Source: Clostridiales bacterium (GTDB taxonomy: Bacteria; Bacillota; Clostridia; Christensenellales; Pumilibacteraceae). From it: a stretch of DNA of 33,485 nt. Shown piece after piece: positions 6,918-15,720 of this stretch. The stretch spans positions 1 to 33,485 of the forward strand of contig DQGD01000003.1 in NCBI GenBank assembly GCA_003533505.1. The letters are read 5' to 3'. Both the position numbers and the translations under genes were made by a program. The notes beneath the pieces are model-generated. The model ran no database searches. It saw only the letters and a program-made list of their open reading frames with translations, and was not told where the DNA came from. How positions within the stretch are numbered: position 1 is the first letter of the stretch; every line of letters starts with the position of its first letter.

Positions 6918-8264
6918 TTACGCTTCGCTTCCCGTTTCGGCAACCCCCACGCTTCCGCTCTCGGCGGCGGCAATCGTCTCGGCGGTCTCTGCGGTTTCCG
7001 TCGTTCCGCCCGAAACGTCCTCGGGCATTCCGCCCATCAGCGACGGCGGCTCGCCCTTGAACGCGAGTTTCAGGAAAATCGGGCACAGCAGCGAGGAAAC
7101 TATTACCAGCATGATGACCGCGACTACGGGGTCGCCCACGGCAACGCCGTTGAACAGTCCTGCCTCGTGCCCCTTGTTGCACACGACGAGCGCGACTTCG
7201 CCACGGGCAATCATGCCCACGCCGATTTGCGCCGACTCGCGCCAAGAATAGCGACAGAGCTTCGCCACGCCGCCGCAGCCGATGATCTTACCGGCTATGC
7301 CCACCGCGACGAACGCCAGCCCGAACAGGAACACGGTGGCGTTAAAGCCCGAAAAGTTTGCGTTTATGCCGATGTTTGCGAAGAACACGGGCGCGAAAAG
7401 CATGTACGAATTGATGTCCACTTTGCGGTCGATGTAGTTCGTTTCCTTGAGGTTGGACAGCATGATACCGGCAACGTATGCGCCCGTAATGTCGGCGATA
7501 CCGAACACTTTTTCCGCGCAATAGGCGTATATAAAGCACACCACCAGCCCGAAAATGGGCACACGGCGGTTGTGGGGATAGCGCTTTACGAGCCACTTGA
7601 AGCCGAAGTTAAGCAGCAGTCCCACGCCGATAGCCGCGACAAAGAACAGCACGGTCATCAGTATCGTCCACCAGGGGTTGACGGAAGCGTCGCGGAAACC
7701 GATTGCAATCGAGAGCACGACAATGCCGATAACGTCGTCGATAATCGCCGCCGACAAAATGACCGTACCCACTTTACCCTTGAGCTTACCCATTTCCTTC
7801 AGCGTTTCCACGGTTATGCCCACGCTCGTCGCCGCCAAAATTACGCCGATAAACACCGCGTCGAGCATAAGCGTCTTGTCGGCAGCCAGTGCGGAAAAAC
7901 CGCCCAGAAACGGCACGGCGAGCAAAAATCCGCCGGCAACCGGCACCAACACGCCGCCGAAAGCAATGAGAGTCGCCTTTAGCCCCGAACGTTTCAGCTC
8001 TTTTACGTCGGTTTCGAGTCCTGCCGAGAACAGAATCAGTACTACGCCGATTTCCGCGATGCCTTTTAAGAAGATTTTTTCCTCTGCGCCGGGATTGACG
8101 GGCGACCACCAGCCTAATTGTCCCCAAATCGCGGGACCTATCAATAGTCCGGCCACAACCATGCCGACGACCTGCGGCAAGCCGATTTTACGCATCAGCA
8201 TACCGAGCGCCTTCGTCGCGAAAAGTATTATAGCAAGGTCAAATAATATTTGCGTTACGTCCAT
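6918..8264 (-). CDS. Cation/proton antiporter, CPA2 family
   Basis: A 448-residue membrane protein with about 12-13 hydrophobic segments. The ion-binding helix has adjacent aspartates in SAAIIDDVIGI (D176, D177) and an upstream unwound segment AATSVGIT (145-151), as in NapA/Kef-type exchangers; GMIARGEVALV follows near residue 350. Asp-Asp exchangers of this family usually move two H+ per Na+ (family knowledge), but K+ or another ion cannot be excluded. There is no KTN/TrkA domain; the C-terminus is a short low-complexity Thr/Glu/Ala tail. AAGGA lies 4 bases before the ATG. It has its own consensus promoter, a roughly 75-base structured leader and a terminator. Confidence 0.9.
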   Translation of the reverse strand: MDVTQILFDLAIILFATKALGMLMRKIGLPQVVGMVVAGLLIGPAIWGQLGWWSPVNPGAEEKIFLKGIAEIGVVLILFSAGLETDVKELKRSGLKATLIAFGGVLVPVAGGFLLAVPFLGGFSALAADKTLMLDAVFIGVILAATSVGITVETLKEMGKLKGKVGTVILSAAIIDDVIGIVVLSIAIGFRDASVNPWWTILMTVLFFVAAIGVGLLLNFGFKWLVKRYPHNRRVPIFGLVVCFIYAYCAEKVFGIADITGAYVAGIMLSNLKETNYIDRKVDINSYMLFAPVFFANIGINANFSGFNATVFLFGLAFVAVGIAGKIIGCGGVAKLCRYSWRESAQIGVGMIARGEVALVVCNKGHEAGLFNGVAVGDPVVAVIMLVIVSSLLCPIFLKLAFKGEPPSLMGGMPEDVSGGTTETAETAETIAAAESGSVGVAETGSEA

Positions 8265-8281
8265 AATTTCCTTCTTTTGCC

Positions 8282-8334
8282 GCGCCCGTCATAGGTTTCC
8301 CGGGCGCAATTATAGTCGGAGATTATTCCCCGAC
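8282..8334 (-). promoter_or_regulatory. Two-hairpin leader of the antiporter mRNA
   Basis: Between the predicted transcription start (about 8339) and the SD the minus strand holds a hairpin with GTCGG/CCGAC ends (8315-8334) and a perfect 7-bp GCGCCCG/CGGGCGC hairpin with a 12-base loop (8282-8307). The second ends about 7 bases before the AAGGA site, close enough to influence translation. Riboswitch class not recognised. Confidence 0.45.
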
Positions 8335-8345
8335 CACGATTGAGA

Positions 8346-8374
8346 ATTATATACCTATCCTTGTCGATTGTCAA
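8346..8374 (-). promoter_or_regulatory. Perfect consensus promoter of the antiporter gene
   Basis: Minus strand: TTGACA (8369-8374), 17-base spacer, TATAAT (8346-8351). It starts 18 bases after the stop of the GH13 gene; no terminator separates the glycogen operon from it, so readthrough is also possible. Confidence 0.85.
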
Positions 8375-8391
8375 CGGAATTTCGGCGAAAG

Positions 8392-10176
8392 TTATTTTCT
8401 TTCTTCCCACACGACTGCCGAAAGCGGAGCCGCCACGCGCGTTTCGTTGCCCGTCACAAGGTCTGTTACGGCTTCCCCGAGCGGCACAGCGATTTCGGTT
8501 GCATTGGCGAGAACGCGCAGTCCTTCCCCTCGCGTGAACTCGACAAGCCCGTCGCAGGCGCGGATAAACCTTATGCCGCCGCCGTTAAGCTCGGAGCGAG
8601 CGCGCAGCCTACCCAACTCTCGGAAAAACCCGACAAGCTCTTCGTCGGCGTTGTTCCACGGGTAAAACCTGCGGTTAAACGGGTCCTCGCAACCCTCCGC
8701 GCCGGCTTCGTCGCCGTAGTAAATGCAGGGCACGCCCGGCAGCGTGTATTGAAGCGCGGCGGCAAGGCGCAGACGTTTTTTCGCAGTTTCGGGGTCGCGC
8801 AGTCTGAACTCCGCGCGCTCGTTTTTCGTGCCGGGAAGCTCCTCGCCCGAAACGGCGACCAGCGCTCTCACGGTGTCGTGAGTGGACAACGGATTCATAA
8901 GATTTCTCAGCACTCGTGGCGGATAGTTGTTCACAATCGAATCGACCGTTCTTTTAAGGTTTGCGCCGTCGCCCAGCCGCGCGAATCTGATAATCGCGTC
9001 CTTGAACGGATAATTGGTCACGCTGTCGAGCTGTCTGCCGAGCAGATACCTCCTCCTCAGCGAATATGCAACCTTGTTGCTCGCGTCCTCCCACACTTCA
9101 CCTAAGACAATCCCCTCGGGGTTGATTTTCTTGACGGCGCGCGTAAGGTTGTCGAGGAACGCGTCGGGCAGTTCGTCGGCGACGTCCAGCCGCCAGCCGG
9201 CAATGCCCATGCGCATATAACTGCGCACTATTCCGTCCTCGCCGTTTATAAACTCGTTGAAGCTCGGGTCGGTTTCCTCGGTGCAGGGCAGGATTTTCAC
9301 TCCCCACCAGCACTCGTAGCCGCCCTTGTCGTCAAAGCGGTACCACGACTTGTACGGACTGCCGTCCGACTGAAACGCGCCCACGCTGTCGTAATGCCCG
9401 TAGCGGTTGAAGTACACGCTGTCGTCGCCCGTGTGCGAGAACACTCCGTCGAGAATAATCTTGATTCCCTTTTCGTTCGCCGCCGAAATCAGCCGACGGA
9501 ACGCCGCCTCGCCGCCGAAGTCGCCGTCGATTCTGCGGTACGAGCCCGTGTCATACTTGTGATTGGAAGCCGCCTCGAAAATCGGGTTAAGGTAAACGCA
9601 CTTTACGCCCAGCGACTTTAAGTAGTCCAGCTTTTCGGTCACGCCGTCGAGGTTGCCGCCGAAGAAGTCGTTGTTCGGCACAATACCCTTTTCGTCTGCC
9701 TTGTAGTACGGCGTGCCGTAGGTGTCGTCGCGGTAGACTGCGCCGGGCTTGGTTTTCAGCCGTTCGCCGCCGATATTGAATCTGTCGGGGAAAATCTGAT
9801 AGATAATGCCGCCGTCCAGAAACGATGGCGCGGCGTAAACTTCATCGTACACGGTGAGCTGCCACTCGTCGCCCTTGCCCTCACGGGCGTTCAGCTCCGA
9901 ATCCGCGTAAAACGCGGCGTCCGCGCCGCCGCATCGCACGACGAAGCGGTAGAAATACAAGCCCTCGGACGTCACGCGGAGCGAAAGCGTAAACCTCTCG
10001 CCGTCCGCGCGCCGCATTTCGTACCACACGGGCGTTTCCTTTTCCTTTGTGAGCACGAAAAACACGGCTTGCGCCTCGCCCGAAGCGCAAGCGAAAACCG
10101 TAAATTCTTCGTTGACCCTCACTCCGCCGACGGGCTTTTTATATCTCTCGTCGCACGGAAAATACGTTAGTTTCAT
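8392..10176 (-). CDS. GH13 alpha-amylase / neopullulanase-type glycosidase
   Basis: A 594-residue enzyme with an N-terminal beta-sandwich (about 1-115), a (beta/alpha)8 barrel beginning IIYQIFPDRF (124-133) and a short C-terminal beta domain. GH13 signature regions are present: DGVFSHTG (243-250), GWRLDVADE with nucleophile D331, GEVWED with acid/base E360, and STHD with D434. The overall layout is like neopullulanase or cyclomaltodextrinase, cleaving alpha-1,4 (perhaps alpha-1,6) bonds of maltodextrin. No signal peptide, so it is probably cytosolic, acting on glycogen fragments left by GlgP. Its ATG overlaps the glgP stop (TGATG), giving translational coupling at the end of the glg operon. 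Confidence 0.9.
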   Translation of the reverse strand: MKLTYFPCDERYKKPVGGVRVNEEFTVFACASGEAQAVFFVLTKEKETPVWYEMRRADGERFTLSLRVTSEGLYFYRFVVRCGGADAAFYADSELNAREGKGDEWQLTVYDEVYAAPSFLDGGIIYQIFPDRFNIGGERLKTKPGAVYRDDTYGTPYYKADEKGIVPNNDFFGGNLDGVTEKLDYLKSLGVKCVYLNPIFEAASNHKYDTGSYRRIDGDFGGEAAFRRLISAANEKGIKIILDGVFSHTGDDSVYFNRYGHYDSVGAFQSDGSPYKSWYRFDDKGGYECWWGVKILPCTEETDPSFNEFINGEDGIVRSYMRMGIAGWRLDVADELPDAFLDNLTRAVKKINPEGIVLGEVWEDASNKVAYSLRRRYLLGRQLDSVTNYPFKDAIIRFARLGDGANLKRTVDSIVNNYPPRVLRNLMNPLSTHDTVRALVAVSGEELPGTKNERAEFRLRDPETAKKRLRLAAALQYTLPGVPCIYYGDEAGAEGCEDPFNRRFYPWNNADEELVGFFRELGRLRARSELNGGGIRFIRACDGLVEFTRGEGLRVLANATEIAVPLGEAVTDLVTGNETRVAAPLSAVVWEERK

Positions 10177-12602
10177 CAGTCCTCGTCCACTTTGGTTACG
10201 GGCTTTAAGTGCCAGATATTCTCGGCGTACTCGCGTATGCTGCGGTCGGCGGCGAATATGCCCGACTCGGCGATGTTGACGAGCGCCATTCTGTTCCAGC
10301 CGTTTTTATCGCGGTAAGCCCCGTCGAGGTCGGCTGCCGCGCGCAGGTAGTCGCGGTAGTCTTTAAGACACATGTACGGGTCGGCGACGTAATTGGTGCC
10401 CACAGTGAGGTAGTCGGCGATGTCGGAAAACGACTGACCGCCGAAGCCCGTTCTCAGCGCGTCCACGACGCGGCGAATACCGGGGTCGCCGGAATAGATT
10501 GCGGAAGCGTTGTAGCCCTGCTCCCACACCTTTTCCACCTCGTCGGCTTTGAGTCCGAACGTGAAAATATTGTCCGCGCCCACTCTCTCGGCAATCTCGA
10601 CGTTCGCGCCGTCGACGGTGCCCAGAGTAATCGCGCCGTTTAACATAAACTTCATGTTCGAGGTGCCCGAAGCCTCTTTGCCGGCGAGCGAAATCTGCTC
10701 GGAAACTTCGGCTGCCGGAATAAGCCGTTCGGCTTTGGTGACGTTGTAGTTCTCCAGGAACATTACGTCTACCTTTTCCTTGACCTTCGGGTCGCGCCGA
10801 ATTTCGTCGGACAGGCAGTTAATGAGCGAGATTATGCGCTTTGCGTGATAATAGCCGCCTGCCGCCTTTGCGCCGAAGATAAACGTTTCGGGCGTGACGT
10901 CGAGGTTCGGATTGTCCTTGACGTCGAGATACTTGCCGATAATTTTCAGCACGTTCAGCAGCTGACGCTTGTACTCGTGCAGTCTCTTTATCTGCACGTC
11001 GAAGCGCGACTCGGGATTGAGGACGAAACCCGTGGTGTCCTTGATATAATTCGCGAAGTCGCGTTTGTTCTCCGCCTTAATCTCGGCGAGCTTTTTCAGC
11101 ACCGATTCGTCGGAGGTATACTTTTTGAGTTTAATGAGCTCGGAAGCGTCGCGGATATACTTGTCGCCGATAAGGTCGGTAACAAGCCCCGAAAGCCGCG
11201 GATTGGACTGATTGAGCCAGCGGCGATGTGCGATGCCGTTGGTGACATTGGTAAAGCGCTCGGGCAGTATTTCGTAGAAGTCGCGGAATACGCTCTCCTT
11301 GATTATCTCGCTGTGCAGCGCGCTCACGCCGTTTATGCTGTGCGAGCCGATGACGGCGAGGTTAGCCATGCGCACCTGACCGTTGCCGATTACGCACATT
11401 CTGGAGAGGACGTCCTCGCGGCACTCGCGGTGCTCGCCGCGGAACCTCGCGTCTATCTCGCGGATAATCGAGTACATGCGCGGCAGGCGCATTTTCACCA
11501 AATCCTCGTTCCACTTCTCTAAAGCTTCGCTCATCACCGTGTGATTGGTGTACGCCATGGTATTGACGGTGATGTCCCACGCGCGCTCCCACGAGAAGCC
11601 GTAATCGTCGAGCAGCAATCTCATTAGCTCGGGAATGGCAAGCGCCGGGTGCGTGTCGTTGATGTGAATCGCCACCTTGTCGGCGAGGTTGTCGAGCGTG
11701 TCGTAGTGCTTGAGGTGGTCCTTGATTATCGATTGCAGACTTGCGCTGACGAGGAAGTACTGCTGCGAAAGGCGCAGCTGCTTTCCCTCGAAGTGCTCGT
11801 CCGAGGGGTACAGCACCTTGCTGATGAGCTCCGCCTCGTTGTCGCCGCGCATAGCCCGGAAGTAGTCGCCCTGCGTAAACGATTTCATGTCGAAGGAGGC
11901 AGGCGCAGCCGCTCTCCACAATCTGAGCACGCTTACGCCCTTGTTCTCATAGCCGCTGACCATTACGTCGTAGGGCACGGCTTCGACGAGGCTGGCGTCC
12001 TCGTGGCGGATTTTCAGCGTGCCGTCCGACCAATCCTCGACGACGTGGCCGCCGAGCTTTACGGTAAAGCTCTTGTCCGAGCGCGGCATCATCCACACTT
12101 CGCCGCTGTCCAGCCAGATGTCGGGCAGCTCAACCTGCGTGTTCTCCACTATCTTCTGCTTGAAAAGTCCGTACTCGTAGCGGATTGAAAAGCCCATCGC
12201 CGGGTAATCGCCCGTCGCCAGCGCGTCCAGAAAGCACGCCGCAAGCCTGCCCAAGCCGCCGTTGCCGAGCCCTGCGTCCGCCTCGAGCTCGTAAAGGTCA
12301 TTGAGGTTTTTCCCGAACGACTTTACCGCCGAGGTAAACTGCCGGGTAAGTCCGAGGTTGTAGATGTTGTTACGCATCGAGCGTCCGAGCAGGAATTCCA
12401 TGCACAGGTAGTAGACGCGCTTTGCGCCCTCGCGGTTGGCTTCGGTGTTGAAGCGCTGTTTTTTGAGCAACAGCATGTCGCGAATGACGAGCGCAACCGC
12501 CTTATACAGCTGCATATCGGTGGCAGCCGCGGGCGAAGTCGCAAAGTATTTGTCAAGTTTTTCGGTAATCAGTTCTTTGATTTTTGCCGTAGTGTATTCC
12601 AT
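10176..12602 (-). CDS. glgP: Glycogen/maltodextrin phosphorylase
   Basis: An 808-residue GT35 phosphorylase that releases glucose-1-phosphate from glycogen chain ends. The pyridoxal-phosphate site EASGTSNMKFMLNGA carries the Schiff-base lysine at about K651. Early motifs typical of the family are present (YYLCMEFLLGRSMRNN near residue 66 and GNGGLGRLAACFLD near 112-125). Full length. GGAGG lies 5 bases before the ATG. It begins 33 bases after glgA and overlaps the GH13 start by one base. Placement in the synthesis operon means breakdown and synthesis enzymes are produced together, so flux control is probably at enzyme level. Confidence 0.96.
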   Translation of the reverse strand: MEYTTAKIKELITEKLDKYFATSPAAATDMQLYKAVALVIRDMLLLKKQRFNTEANREGAKRVYYLCMEFLLGRSMRNNIYNLGLTRQFTSAVKSFGKNLNDLYELEADAGLGNGGLGRLAACFLDALATGDYPAMGFSIRYEYGLFKQKIVENTQVELPDIWLDSGEVWMMPRSDKSFTVKLGGHVVEDWSDGTLKIRHEDASLVEAVPYDVMVSGYENKGVSVLRLWRAAAPASFDMKSFTQGDYFRAMRGDNEAELISKVLYPSDEHFEGKQLRLSQQYFLVSASLQSIIKDHLKHYDTLDNLADKVAIHINDTHPALAIPELMRLLLDDYGFSWERAWDITVNTMAYTNHTVMSEALEKWNEDLVKMRLPRMYSIIREIDARFRGEHRECREDVLSRMCVIGNGQVRMANLAVIGSHSINGVSALHSEIIKESVFRDFYEILPERFTNVTNGIAHRRWLNQSNPRLSGLVTDLIGDKYIRDASELIKLKKYTSDESVLKKLAEIKAENKRDFANYIKDTTGFVLNPESRFDVQIKRLHEYKRQLLNVLKIIGKYLDVKDNPNLDVTPETFIFGAKAAGGYYHAKRIISLINCLSDEIRRDPKVKEKVDVMFLENYNVTKAERLIPAAEVSEQISLAGKEASGTSNMKFMLNGAITLGTVDGANVEIAERVGADNIFTFGLKADEVEKVWEQGYNASAIYSGDPGIRRVVDALRTGFGGQSFSDIADYLTVGTNYVADPYMCLKDYRDYLRAAADLDGAYRDKNGWNRMALVNIAESGIFAADRSIREYAENIWHLKPVTKVDED

Positions 12603-12635
12603 AAAGTCCTCCGTGTAAGCCTAGCAAAATCAGGT

Positions 12636-14429
12636 TTATTCCAGCACTTCGGCATAGTAAGCGTCGTATTCTTTCGCGCTCTTGTTCCAGCTGAAATCGC
12701 TTTGCATATCTCTTTTTCTAAGTCCCGTCCAGATGTCGCGGTAGTCGCGGTACAACCCTACCGCGCGGTCGACGGCGTGACGAAGTGCGCCGGCGTCGTA
12801 CTCGGTGAAGCCGAAGCCCGTGCCCACGGTGCCGTCGCCGCAGTCGATGACGGAATCTTTGAGTCCGCCCGTAAGCCGCACCACGGGAACGGTGCCGTAA
12901 CGCATCGCTATCATCTGCGACAAACCGCAGGGCTCCGAGCGCGAAGGCATCAGGAACACGTCCGCGCCTGCGTAGATTTTCTGCGCCATATCCTTATTGA
13001 ACGCGATAATCGCTCTCACGCGGTTGCCGTACACGTTCTGCATGTGACGGAAAAAGTTTTCGTGGTCGGCGTCGCCCGTGCCCAGCACAACGAACTGCAC
13101 GTCGTCCTGCATGATTCCGTTAAACGCCGAGCGAACGATGTCCAGCCCCTTGTGCGAGGCGAGGCGCGTAATCATCGCAATCATCGGCACGTTCTCGTCG
13201 ACGGGCAGGTTGAGCATGCGCTGAAGCTCCGTCTTGTTGACCTTTTTGTACTCGTCCACCGTGTTTGCGTCGTAGTTTTTGAACAGCGAGCCGCTGCTTG
13301 CCGGGTCGTAGGTGACGGTGTCGATGCCGTTTAAGATACCCTTGAGCTTATACGCGTTTTTCAGCAGCACGCTCTCCAGCCCGTGAGCGTACTCCGAGCT
13401 CATAATCTCGCCGGCGTAGGAATTGCTGACCGTCGACACGCTGTCGCTGTAATCGATTGCCGCCTTCATGAGGTTGATGCAGCCGTGATACTCGACGGAC
13501 ATATATTCTCTCCTCGGGATTCCGAACAAATCCTCGATGACGTCGCCGGAGAACTGCCCCTGATATTCTATATTATGAATCGTGAAAATAGTTTTGATAC
13601 CGCCCATGCCCTCGCGATACTGATAGAACAGCTTGTAGTACACGGGTACGAGCGCGGTGTGCCAATCGTTGCAGTGAATGACGTCCGGCTTGTCGATGTA
13701 CGGCAAAAGCTCGAGCACCGCACGCGAGAAGAACGCAAAACGCTCGCCGTCGTCGCCGTAGCCGTACAGCCCCGTGCGCTTGAAGTAGTACTCGTTATCC
13801 ACGAACATGTATTTCACGCCGTCGAGCTCGAGGGTAAACAAACCGCAGTACTGATTTCTCCAGGCGAGCGGCACGTTAATCGAGCGCACGAACGTCATCT
13901 TCGCGCGGTACTCCTCGGGCACGCTCTCGTAAAGCGGAATAATAACCTCCGCCTCCACGTCGCCTAATTTATTGAGCGCCTTGGGCAACGAGCCCACCAC
14001 TTCGCCCAATCCGCCGGTGCCGGCAAACGGCCACGCTTCGCTCGCAACCATCAGCACGCGCTTTTTCTTCGCGGCTTCTTTGACCTCCGTCTTTTCGGCC
14101 TTGGGCTTTCTGCCGCGCTTCGGTTTCGGCTTAGCCTCGGTTTCGGTAACGGGATAGACTTCCTGAGCCGCAGGGGTAAGCGCGGCTTTTTCCGCTTTTT
14201 CGGCGTTCTTACTCCTCGTCACCGCTCCCGACTTCTTCACTACCGGCGAAGCGGTCTTTTTTTCCACAACCGCCGCGGTTTTCTTTACCGCCGGCTTTGC
14301 GCTCGTCTTGGGCTTGACCTCGCCCTTTGCCTTTACGGCAGCCGTCGACTCCGCCTTTACGGCAGGCACGGAAGCAACTTTTTTCTCGGCGGTCTTTACT
14401 ACTGCCGATTTTACTTTACTGTCAGCCAT
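12636..14429 (-). CDS. glgA: Glycogen synthase with a long basic N-terminal tail
   Basis: A 597-residue GT5 glycogen synthase transferring glucose from ADP-glucose to growing alpha-1,4 chains. The enzyme proper starts near residue 123 (KRVLMVASEAWPFAG); EPCGLSQ and RLTGGLKDSV near the C-terminus are donor-site motifs. Two unusual points: residues 1-122 are a Lys/Ala/Val-rich, probably disordered tail containing KRGRKP (104-109), like an AT-hook; and the usual K-x-G-G-L loop reads GTGGL (137-141), with Gly in place of Lys. The start is supported by AGGAG 9 bases upstream. It lies 162 bases after glgD, in a gap holding no gene or clear promoter. Confidence 0.93.
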   Translation of the reverse strand: MADSKVKSAVVKTAEKKVASVPAVKAESTAAVKAKGEVKPKTSAKPAVKKTAAVVEKKTASPVVKKSGAVTRSKNAEKAEKAALTPAAQEVYPVTETEAKPKPKRGRKPKAEKTEVKEAAKKKRVLMVASEAWPFAGTGGLGEVVGSLPKALNKLGDVEAEVIIPLYESVPEEYRAKMTFVRSINVPLAWRNQYCGLFTLELDGVKYMFVDNEYYFKRTGLYGYGDDGERFAFFSRAVLELLPYIDKPDVIHCNDWHTALVPVYYKLFYQYREGMGGIKTIFTIHNIEYQGQFSGDVIEDLFGIPRREYMSVEYHGCINLMKAAIDYSDSVSTVSNSYAGEIMSSEYAHGLESVLLKNAYKLKGILNGIDTVTYDPASSGSLFKNYDANTVDEYKKVNKTELQRMLNLPVDENVPMIAMITRLASHKGLDIVRSAFNGIMQDDVQFVVLGTGDADHENFFRHMQNVYGNRVRAIIAFNKDMAQKIYAGADVFLMPSRSEPCGLSQMIAMRYGTVPVVRLTGGLKDSVIDCGDGTVGTGFGFTEYDAGALRHAVDRAVGLYRDYRDIWTGLRKRDMQSDFSWNKSAKEYDAYYAEVLE

Positions 14430-14591
14430 ATTTTATAGCTCCTTTGAAAATGTATTTACTGTTTTTGACGGGGCGTATACCCTCTTTCTCTCAATCGCGA
14501 GGCAAGCGGCAAAGCGGCATAAAAAACAACGAAACGCGCCGCCGAAAAGTCAGAAGTCCCCGGGGCGACGCGATTACGCGTTATTCGATTT

Positions 14592-15704
14592 TTATACGAT
14601 GGTGTCCTTCGGCAGGAAGTAGGGACGGGTTTCGTGACCGCTGAGCGTTCTGTTCTCGAGAACGTGCGAGAACTTGTCGGCGATTACGCAGTTGACCGTA
14701 CTGCCGGACGCCACGGTGACGTTGTTGAACAGTATCGAGCCCTTGACTTTCGCGCCCTTGGAAACGTGCACGCCGCGGAAGAGAATGGAGTTTTCCACTT
14801 CGCCCTCGATGACGCAACCGTCGGCGACAATCGAGTTTTTGACCTTGCCGCTCTCCTCTATCCTGCACGGCGCGCTGTCGCGTACCTTGGTGTAGATTGC
14901 GCCGCCGTCGCGGAAAATCTCGTCGCGGATATTCTTGTCGAGAAGCTCCATCGAGTGATTGTAGTAATTCGCCATGGTGTCGATGCTGGCAAAATAGCCC
15001 TTGTACTCATAGCCGTAGATATTATATTCGCTCACGCCCTTGATAAGAACGTCGCGCGAAAAGCTTTTGTACCCGAGCTCGTCGGCATTGTCTATTATCG
15101 ACAACAAAAACTTGCGGTTGATGATGAGCGCGTTGGTGAAGGCGTTTATCACGCCGCTCTGCTTGGGCTTGGTGATGACTTTTCTCACTCTGCCGCCGCT
15201 GTCGACCTCGACGGAAGTGCGCATTTTTTCGTCGCACAGCCCCAAATCCTTCTTGTGGTAAATGACGGTGATGTCGGCGTGCTTTTCGATGTGGTAGTTG
15301 ATTGCCTCCGAAAAATCGACGTTGCACACGTTGTCGCAGTCGGACATGAGGACGTAGGTTTCGGTAGCCTCGCGGAGGTAATACGCGATATTGGAAATCG
15401 CCTCGAAGCGCGAGGAGTACACGGTGGAGCTTTCCCTGCCGTAGGGCGGCAGAATCACGAGACCGCCGTTCTTTCTCGATAAATCCCAGCTCTTGCCGCT
15501 GCCGACATGCTCCATCAGCGACTGATAATTGTACTTGGTAATCACGCCCACGTTGTAAATTCCGCTGTTGACCATGTTGGACAGCACGAAATCGATCAGC
15601 CGATACCTGCCTGCATAGGGCACGGACGCCAGCGTTCTCGACGCCGTGAGCTCGCTCACCTCTTTGTCGTGAATGTTGGAAAATATAATTCCCAAAGTTT
15701 TCAT
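14592..15704 (-). CDS. glgD: GlgD, glucose-1-phosphate adenylyltransferase accessory subunit
   Basis: A 370-residue GlgC paralogue. The N-terminus (KTLGIIFSNIHDKEVSELT) replaces the nucleotide-binding GGxGTRL loop seen in GlgC, while the YRLIDFVLSNMVNSGI region and the C-terminal left-handed beta-helix repeats (SIVADG, NSILFRGV, GSILFNN) are kept. In Bacillota, GlgD partners GlgC and changes its activity while being weakly or not catalytic (family knowledge). GAGGGG lies 8 bases upstream of the ATG, which is 16 bases after the glgC stop, so the two are expressed together, consistent with a hetero-oligomer. Confidence 0.95.
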   Translation of the reverse strand: MKTLGIIFSNIHDKEVSELTASRTLASVPYAGRYRLIDFVLSNMVNSGIYNVGVITKYNYQSLMEHVGSGKSWDLSRKNGGLVILPPYGRESSTVYSSRFEAISNIAYYLREATETYVLMSDCDNVCNVDFSEAINYHIEKHADITVIYHKKDLGLCDEKMRTSVEVDSGGRVRKVITKPKQSGVINAFTNALIINRKFLLSIIDNADELGYKSFSRDVLIKGVSEYNIYGYEYKGYFASIDTMANYYNHSMELLDKNIRDEIFRDGGAIYTKVRDSAPCRIEESGKVKNSIVADGCVIEGEVENSILFRGVHVSKGAKVKGSILFNNVTVASGSTVNCVIADKFSHVLENRTLSGHETRPYFLPKDTIV

Positions 15705-15720
15705 TTATTCTACCCCTCGT

